Origin: JANNHK01 sp034408875
GTDB taxonomy: Bacteria; Actinomycetota; Acidimicrobiia; IMCC26256; PALSA-610
Direction of reading: 5' to 3'
NCBI GenBank assembly: GCA_034408875.1
Contig: JAWXCJ010000034.1
Span: forward strand, 1-8,782
Length of the DNA stretch: 8,782 bases
Below the pieces are notes generated by a model. It did not search any database and was not told the origin of the DNA. It worked only from the letters and a program-made list of their open reading frames with translations. Below, one piece after another: positions 5,235 to 8,782 of the stretch (position 1 is the stretch's first letter; every line of letters starts with the position of its first letter). A program made the translations under genes and the position numbers.

Positions 5235-5660
5235 ATGAACAGCCTTCCCGAAGAGATGCTCTCCGCCTATGTCGACGGCGAGTGCAGTCCCGACGAAATC
5301 GCCGAGGTCGAAGCGCGGCTCGCGTCCGATCCGCAGTGGCGGGCGATCCTGCTCGAGATCGAGTCGACGCGCGCGTCGCTGCGGTCGTTGTCGGCGCAGG
5401 AACCGCCGGCCGGGTTCGTCGACGGGCTGCTCGCGACACCGCCGGAACGTTCGAACGGGCCGCGCCGGACCGGCGCGGCCCTTGCCGCGATTGCGGCGGT
5501 CATCGTCGGCGTGGTGCTCGCAGTACCGCGCGACACCGGCGGCGACGCGACACCCGTGGTCGCGACGCTCGTCGACACCCACGGCGCGACATCATCGTTC
5601 GAAGCCGATCCCGTCAGCACGTTGGCGCCGATCGTGGCGCCGTCCGGACTCGAGCCATGA
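5235..5660 (+). CDS. Membrane-spanning anti-sigma factor (RseA/MucA-like)
   Basis: The 141-aa product has an N-terminal anti-sigma domain (about 5-55: LPEEMLSAYVDGECSPDEIAE, then EARLASDP and ASLRSL), a proline-rich linker with PPAGFVDGLLA, one membrane helix (about 79-97, rich in A, I and V) and an outer tail of 44 residues. The 'LSAYVDGE' opening is typical of anti-sigma domains. The H-x3-C-x2-C zinc motif of the ZAS family is absent and only C17 is present, so redox sensing through zinc is unlikely. The N-in, C-out layout is that of RseA and MucA, which are cut in the envelope to free the sigma factor. It directly follows the sigma gene, and its TGA overlaps the ATG of the RseB-like gene (ATGA, 5657-5660), indicating coupled translation. 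No site-2 protease is in the window. Confidence 0.85.
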   Translation: MNSLPEEMLSAYVDGECSPDEIAEVEARLASDPQWRAILLEIESTRASLRSLSAQEPPAGFVDGLLATPPERSNGPRRTGAALAAIAAVIVGVVLAVPRDTGGDATPVVATLVDTHGATSSFEADPVSTLAPIVAPSGLEP

Positions 5661-6661
5661 GGAGGCGCGTGTCGGTCCTCGTGGGCGGCGGCGTGATCGC
5701 CGTCGCACTCGCAATCGGTGCGACGGCCACGGCGCAAACACGAGAAGGTGAGACCGACGAGTGGGACGGTGTCCTCGAGGAGGCCCGCGCCCAGGTGGAG
5801 ACGCTCGCGTTCTCGGGCACCGTCGTAGTCGAGTGGCACGACCGCGACGGTCGCCACCGCGAAGAACTCGACGTGCACGCCGCGGGTGGCGTCGTCGAGA
5901 TCGACGCGGAGCGGACGCTCGTCGGCACCGATTCAGAAGCGATGCTCGACACCGGCGCGGCCTGGACCATGCTCGCCAAGGCGAGCGCGACGGCGCAACC
6001 GGAACTGGCGTCGAGCAAATACACCATCACCGAAGCGTCCGGCCCGGCCTGGGCGAATCGGCCGACGACGATGTACGAGGCGACGAACGGTGCCACGGTC
6101 GTGACGCGTGTGTACCTCGACGACGAAACCGGCGTTGTCCTGCGCCGCGAAACGCTCGACGCCGACGGACAGGTCACGCGGGCCGTGTGGTTCACGCACT
6201 TCGAAGAGATCGCGCCCCGGCTCGCGTCGTCGTCGTCGACCCTGCCCGCCGCGTCGGGCGCGCCCACGGCCGTCGACGATCTCGACGCACCGATGCAGGA
6301 TCCGGGCGAGGCCGGGTCCGGGTTCCACTTGGTGAACCGGTGGCTCCACGGCGGTGACCTTGCGCAGCTGTACTACACCGACGGTGTGCTGAGCATCTCG
6401 GTGTTCGAACAGAGCGGCTCGCTCGACTGGGACCGGTTGCCTGCGAGCGACGACGAAGTCGAAGTCGCCGGCCACGATGCCCGCCGCTACGCGCTCCCGG
6501 TCGGCGACGCGCTGGTGTTCGAACGGGGCGGGGTCGTCTATACGTGTGTCGGCGACGTTCCCGCCGCCGAACTCCTGGCGGTCGCCGCCGACGTATCCGC
6601 GCCGGACGACGGCGCGATGGATCGGTTCACACGCCTGGTGATCGAACCGTTTCGTTGGTGA
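5657..6661 (+). CDS. Exported RseB/MucB-like regulator of the sigma factor
   Basis: The 334-aa product has a signal peptide: a basic MRRR start, a hydrophobic core to residue 22, and a likely ATATA cleavage site near A26. The N-terminal domain begins at FSGTVVVEW (52-60) and contains TGVVLRRETLDADG (158-171) and HFEEIAP, as in the lipid-binding LolA-like domain of MucB/RseB. After a Ser/Ala/Pro linker, the C-terminal domain has SGFHLVNRW (221-229) and QLYYTDGVLSISVFEQ (237-252), ending with GGVVYTCVGD. In E. coli, RseB binds the periplasmic tail of RseA and shields it from DegS, and lipopolysaccharide signals release it. What lipid or protein would be sensed in an actinobacterium is unknown. 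The ATG overlaps the anti-sigma stop; the open frame upstream is ignored. The last 35 bases overlap the convergent whiB gene. Confidence 0.82.
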   Translation: MRRRVSVLVGGGVIAVALAIGATATAQTREGETDEWDGVLEEARAQVETLAFSGTVVVEWHDRDGRHREELDVHAAGGVVEIDAERTLVGTDSEAMLDTGAAWTMLAKASATAQPELASSKYTITEASGPAWANRPTTMYEATNGATVVTRVYLDDETGVVLRRETLDADGQVTRAVWFTHFEEIAPRLASSSSTLPAASGAPTAVDDLDAPMQDPGEAGSGFHLVNRWLHGGDLAQLYYTDGVLSISVFEQSGSLDWDRLPASDDEVEVAGHDARRYALPVGDALVFERGGVVYTCVGDVPAAELLAVAADVSAPDDGAMDRFTRLVIEPFRW

Positions 6662-7001
6662 CCTTGACCGGGTCGGTCGCGATGGGCGTCCGCTCGACCG
6701 GAGCGTCCCGCACGGCCCGCACGGCACGGCTCGGCGCGATCGGGTCGGTCGGTGCCGGTGTCATGTCGCGCCGGCGCCGCAAGATGCGCCGGCGCTCGCG
6801 CTCCGACGCTCCGCCCCACACGCCATGTTCGATGCGGTGGGTGAGCGCGTACTCGAGACACTCGAGTCGTACCGGGCAGCCGTCGCACACGCGTTGCGCG
6901 GACTCGACGCCGGTACCGTCGGACGGGAAGAACTCGGCTGGTGTTACGCCGCGGCAGCGGGCATGCAACATCCAGGCGTACTCATCGGGAGTGTCATCCA
7001 C
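6627..7001 (-). CDS. WhiB-family iron-sulfur transcriptional regulator (second copy)
   Basis: This 124-aa Wbl protein has cysteines C16, C39, C42 and C48 (C-x22-C-x2-C-x5-C), ARCRGVTPAEFFP around the first, the G-V-W-G-G turn at 60-64 and the basic helix RERRRILRRRR. A 45-residue tail of P, T, V and A follows, absent from the first copy. The start is GTG 7001, 5 nt after a perfect GGAGG (7007-7011); a GTG at 7007 overlaps that site and would add two residues. The proposed ECF promoter would place transcription start near 7007-7009, so the upstream GTG could serve a leaderless form. It is divergent from htrA and overlaps the 3' end of the RseB-like gene. It is probably a member of the envelope-stress regulon; its target is unknown. 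Confidence 0.92.
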   Translation of the reverse strand: MDDTPDEYAWMLHARCRGVTPAEFFPSDGTGVESAQRVCDGCPVRLECLEYALTHRIEHGVWGGASERERRRILRRRRDMTPAPTDPIAPSRAVRAVRDAPVERTPIATDPVKVTNETVRSPGV

Positions 7002-7006
7002 GTTCA

Positions 7007-7011
7007 CCTCC
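7007..7011 (-). promoter_or_regulatory. Shine-Dalgarno site of the second whiB gene
   Basis: GGAGG on the minus strand, followed by TGA, is 5 nt before the GTG at 7001 and overlaps the alternative GTG at 7007. It favours the shorter protein. Confidence 0.6.
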
Positions 7012-7015
7012 GTTG

Positions 7016-7042
7016 AACGACGGACGGGGCTGCTCGGTTCCC
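7016..7042 (-). promoter_or_regulatory. ECF-type promoter of the second whiB gene
   Basis: On the minus strand GGGAAC (7042-7037) is followed by 13 nt and then CCGTCGTT (7023-7016), identical in all 14 defined bases and in spacing to the sigma factor's own upstream region. It lies directly before the whiB start. This is the best evidence in the window that the sigma factor controls this whiB. Confidence 0.68.
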
Positions 7043-7072
7043 ATCCTTCATCAGGATCACGTCCCCGAGCAG
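7030..7072. repeat. Nested inverted repeats between whiB and htrA
   Basis: CTGCTCGG (7030-7037) and CCGAGCAG (7065-7072) form a perfect 8-bp inverted repeat. Inside it ATCCT (7043-7047) and AGGAT (7053-7057) form a second one with a 5-nt loop. The outer left arm overlaps the -35 region and spacer of the whiB ECF promoter, so the pair could be an operator or part of an RNA structure. Confidence 0.45.
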
Positions 7073-7100
7073 AAGTCTCAGCAAACTCTCAGACGTTCGA

Positions 7101-7128
7101 GGAACGCTGAAGGATGCGTCGGGCGTTG
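7101..7128 (+). promoter_or_regulatory. Candidate ECF-sigma promoter of htrA
   Basis: GGAAC (7101-7105), 18 nt, then CGTTG (7124-7128). It is weaker than the sigma and whiB sites: the base before GGAAC is A-G instead of G-G, and the spacer is one base longer. It would give a leader of about 38 bases containing the htrA Shine-Dalgarno site GGAG at 7162-7165. Confidence 0.4.
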
Positions 7129-7171
7129 ACGACACGTACCAGCATGTATCCGGCGAGCTACGGAGCAACGG

Positions 7172-8476
7172 ATGGATAACGAGGCCCAAACCGGTCAGAA
7201 CCCGGCCGAACCCGACGGTCCGGAACCGGTAGCGGCGCCCTCCCCCGCGCCGACGGCCCCCACGTGGGGCTGGACCCCGCCCGCGAATCCGTGGCAAGCA
7301 CCCGGAGATTCGGCCCCGGGCGGTCTCGCCGACTCGACACCCCCTGCCGTCGGACTCTCACCCTCCGCGACGGCTTCTTCGGTGTCACCTGCGCGTGGCG
7401 CCGTTCGCGGCGCGTTTGTCGGTGGAATCGTCGGCGCGCTCGTCGGCGCGCTCGTCGCCGGCGGCTTGCTCGTCGCGTTCGACGACGATCCGACGTCGTC
7501 GACGAACACGATCGTGCAGAGCGAGAACGGCGAAGCCCGCCCCGCGACCGCGCTCGAAGCGCCGGGCGATATTCGCGAGATCGTCGACATTGTTCGGCCC
7601 GCAGTCGTGCGCATCCAGGCCAGTGGTGACTTCGGCGAAGGCACCGGTACCGGATTCATCACCGACTCCGACGGCGTCATCGTCACCAACGCGCACGTCG
7701 TCGCCGGCTCAGACAAGGTCACGGTCCGTCTCGCGGACGGCGACGAGCTCAACGGCGAGGTCGTGGGCAGCGCCGCCCAGTTCGACCTCGCGGTTGTGCG
7801 AGTCGACCGCACCGGTCTCCCCACCGTCGAGTTGGGTGACTCGGACGAACTGCAAGTCGGCGACGCCGTCGTCGCCATCGGCAACGCGCTGGACCTTTCC
7901 GAAGGCAGCGGCGCGACCGTGACAACCGGCATCGTGTCCGGCCTCGACCGCACGGTCGCCGTCGAAGACGAAGTGCTCGTCAACGCGATCCAGACCGACG
8001 CTGCGATCAACCCGGGGAACTCGGGCGGCCCCCTCGTCGACACCCGTGGCCGCGTCGTCGGCATCAACAGCGCCATCGCCAGCCCCGAGACGGCCAACAA
8101 CGTCGGCTTCGCCATCGCGATCTCCGACGCCAAGCCGGTCGTCGACGAACTGCTCGCCGGCCGTACACCGCGCGTCGCGTTCCTCGGCGTGCTGACCGAA
8201 CCGGTGACACCGGCCCTGGTCGTCGACCGCGACCTCACGACCGACAGCGGTGCGTTCGTCACCGAAGTCACCGAGGACACGGCCGCCGAAGATGCCGGCA
8301 TCACCGCCGGCGACCTCATCATCGAAGTCGGCGGCACCGAGATCGCGCGGCCGGAGGATGTCGCTCGTGCGGTCCGGCGCCATCAGCCCGGTGACGAGAT
8401 CGAGGTCGTCGTCATCCGCGACGGCGAGACCGAGACAGTCTCGCTCACGCTGCGGGAACGGCCCGACAGCCTCTAG
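7172..8476 (+). CDS. htrA: Membrane-anchored HtrA/DegP-family serine protease with PDZ domain
   Basis: The 434-aa product starts with a cytoplasmic segment rich in Pro, Ala and Ser (1-78, with three Trp in PTWGWTPPANPW), then one membrane helix (about 80-102, GGIVGALVGALVAGGLLVAF), a trypsin-like domain (about 134-315) and a C-terminal PDZ domain (about 325-430, including AGITAGDLIIEVGG). The catalytic triad is intact: H175 in VTNAHVV, D205 in FDLAVVRV, and S284 in NPGNSGGPL. The active site faces the envelope space. The layout is that of mycobacterial HtrA, encoded beside sigE and rseA, and of DegS, which makes the first cut in RseA in E. coli. It may therefore degrade misfolded exported proteins or cleave the anti-sigma factor; the sequence cannot decide. 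The start is supported by GGAG at 7162-7165, 6 nt upstream. Confidence 0.93.
   Translation: MDNEAQTGQNPAEPDGPEPVAAPSPAPTAPTWGWTPPANPWQAPGDSAPGGLADSTPPAVGLSPSATASSVSPARGAVRGAFVGGIVGALVGALVAGGLLVAFDDDPTSSTNTIVQSENGEARPATALEAPGDIREIVDIVRPAVVRIQASGDFGEGTGTGFITDSDGVIVTNAHVVAGSDKVTVRLADGDELNGEVVGSAAQFDLAVVRVDRTGLPTVELGDSDELQVGDAVVAIGNALDLSEGSGATVTTGIVSGLDRTVAVEDEVLVNAIQTDAAINPGNSGGPLVDTRGRVVGINSAIASPETANNVGFAIAISDAKPVVDELLAGRTPRVAFLGVLTEPVTPALVVDRDLTTDSGAFVTEVTEDTAAEDAGITAGDLIIEVGGTEIARPEDVARAVRRHQPGDEIEVVVIRDGETETVSLTLRERPDSL
7430..7453 (+). repeat. Tandem 12-bp repeat inside the htrA membrane-helix region
   Basis: GTCGGCGCGCTC occurs twice without interruption and encodes VGAL-VGAL in the membrane helix. 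A recent slippage duplication or plain low complexity would explain it. Confidence 0.6.
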
Positions 8477-8491
8477 TTCGGGCGTGTTCGG

Positions 8492-8503
8492 TAGCCTGTC
8501 ACC
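8492..8503 (+). promoter_or_regulatory. Putative promoter element TAGCCTGTCACC before the last gene
   Basis: TAGCCT fits TANNNT and ends 9 nt before the ATG at 8507, with no Shine-Dalgarno site between, which suggests a leaderless or very short-leader transcript. Ten of twelve bases match the element before tatA. Confidence 0.4.
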
Positions 8504-8506
8504 CCT

Positions 8507-8779
8507 ATGGCGATGGAACCCGAAGAACTCGAAGAGGAGATCCCGCCCCGCGGGCACGTCAAGGTCGTGTACACCGGCCCGGTCGCGCCCCACTGGGAAA
8601 TCCACCGCGTCTTCGGCGACGGGGGCACCATCGACGAGTTCCGGACGCGGGCCATGGCCCGGCTGCAACTGCTGCCGGTCTACGACCCACAGTTCCGGCG
8701 CAACCGTGAGCGCGTGGCGCGTGACGCCGAACGCGAGCACCTCATCCTCGAATGGGACCTCGGCGACGACCCCGAGTAG
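8507..8779 (+). CDS. Small uncharacterised protein (90 aa)
   Basis: I do not recognise this family. The protein is soluble-looking, with no signal peptide or membrane helix. It has an acidic start (EPEELEEE), a strand-rich centre with HVKVVYTGPVAPHWEIHRVFGDG (17-39) rich in aromatic and His residues, then a long charged, arginine-rich helix (about 43-76, with FRTRAMARLQLLPVYDPQFRR) and an acidic tail. No cysteines are present. Codon use matches the neighbours, and the reading frame is the only good one in the region. ATG 8507 follows a promoter-like motif by 9 nt; a second in-frame ATG at 8513 is possible. It lies 30 bases after htrA but seems to have its own promoter. No function can be proposed. 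Confidence 0.7.
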   Translation: MAMEPEELEEEIPPRGHVKVVYTGPVAPHWEIHRVFGDGGTIDEFRTRAMARLQLLPVYDPQFRRNRERVARDAEREHLILEWDLGDDPE

Positions 8780-8782
8780 ACC

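Noticed and set aside
4121..5236. 371-codon minus-strand open frame opposite tatA and sigE
   Set aside because: It is a shadow of the plus-strand genes; the translation is low complexity with no domain signature.
5207..5656. Open frame upstream of, and in frame with, the RseB-like gene
   Set aside because: It overlaps the anti-sigma gene in another frame and is arginine-rich, as GC-rich shadow frames are. The signal peptide starts at the ATG at 5657.
5657..5740. Twin-arginine export signal in the RseB-like protein
   Set aside because: The MRRR start is followed by V-S-V and not by the x-F-L-K pattern, and the hydrophobic core is strong, so an ordinary Sec signal is more likely despite the nearby tatA.
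8454..8507. GGGAAC at 8454-8459 as an ECF promoter for the last gene
   Set aside because: No CGTT-like element lies 16-18 nt downstream, and the box is inside the htrA coding region. TAGCCT at 8492 is a better candidate.
7195..8740. Long minus-strand open frames opposite htrA
   Set aside because: Both are GC-driven shadow frames opposite a protease with an intact triad; they show no domain and no ribosome site.

Overview
This is a GC-rich chromosomal window from an actinobacterium. Two WhiB-family iron-sulfur regulators (a family confined to Actinomycetota and their phages), an F420-type LLM oxidoreductase, many GTG starts and several apparently leaderless genes support this. The mix of mycobacterial-type SigE with an RseB-like protein would suit an early-branching lineage such as Acidimicrobiia, but that placement is inference. 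I see no tRNA, rRNA, CRISPR array, insertion sequence or phage gene. Coding density is high and no gene-free gap exceeds 300 bases.

Left part (1-2015, all +): the 3' end of a probable VWA-domain gene; a stand-alone receiver-like protein that keeps the phospho-acceptor Asp but lacks other active-site residues; a strong 15-bp hairpin; msrB (methionine sulfoxide reductase B); and a MinD/ParA-fold protein with a badly degraded Walker A loop. Middle part (2149-4388): a WhiB protein whose stop codon overlaps that of a convergent formimidoyltransferase gene, which is itself divergent from an LLM-class oxidoreductase gene. Both divergent genes have TAGG(C/T)T -10-like boxes very close to their GTG starts.

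Right part (4433-8476) is the most coherent section: tatA, an ECF sigma factor very like mycobacterial SigE, a membrane-spanning RseA-like anti-sigma factor, an exported RseB/MucB-like protein, a convergent second WhiB, and a membrane-anchored HtrA protease with a PDZ domain. It looks like an envelope-stress module combining the mycobacterial sigE-rseA-htrA-tatB neighbourhood with the RseA/RseB sensor pair known from proteobacterial rpoE and algU loci. A 90-aa uncharacterised protein ends the window.

The main regulatory observation is a shared ECF-type promoter. GGGAAC, 13 nt, then CCGTCGTT occurs with identical spacing upstream of the sigma gene (4634-4660, +) and of the second whiB (7016-7042, -). 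Weaker versions precede msrB (668-694) and htrA (7101-7128). This predicts that the sigma factor controls itself, a WhiB regulator, a protein-repair enzyme and a periplasmic protease. All identifications were made by reading the sequence without database searches.
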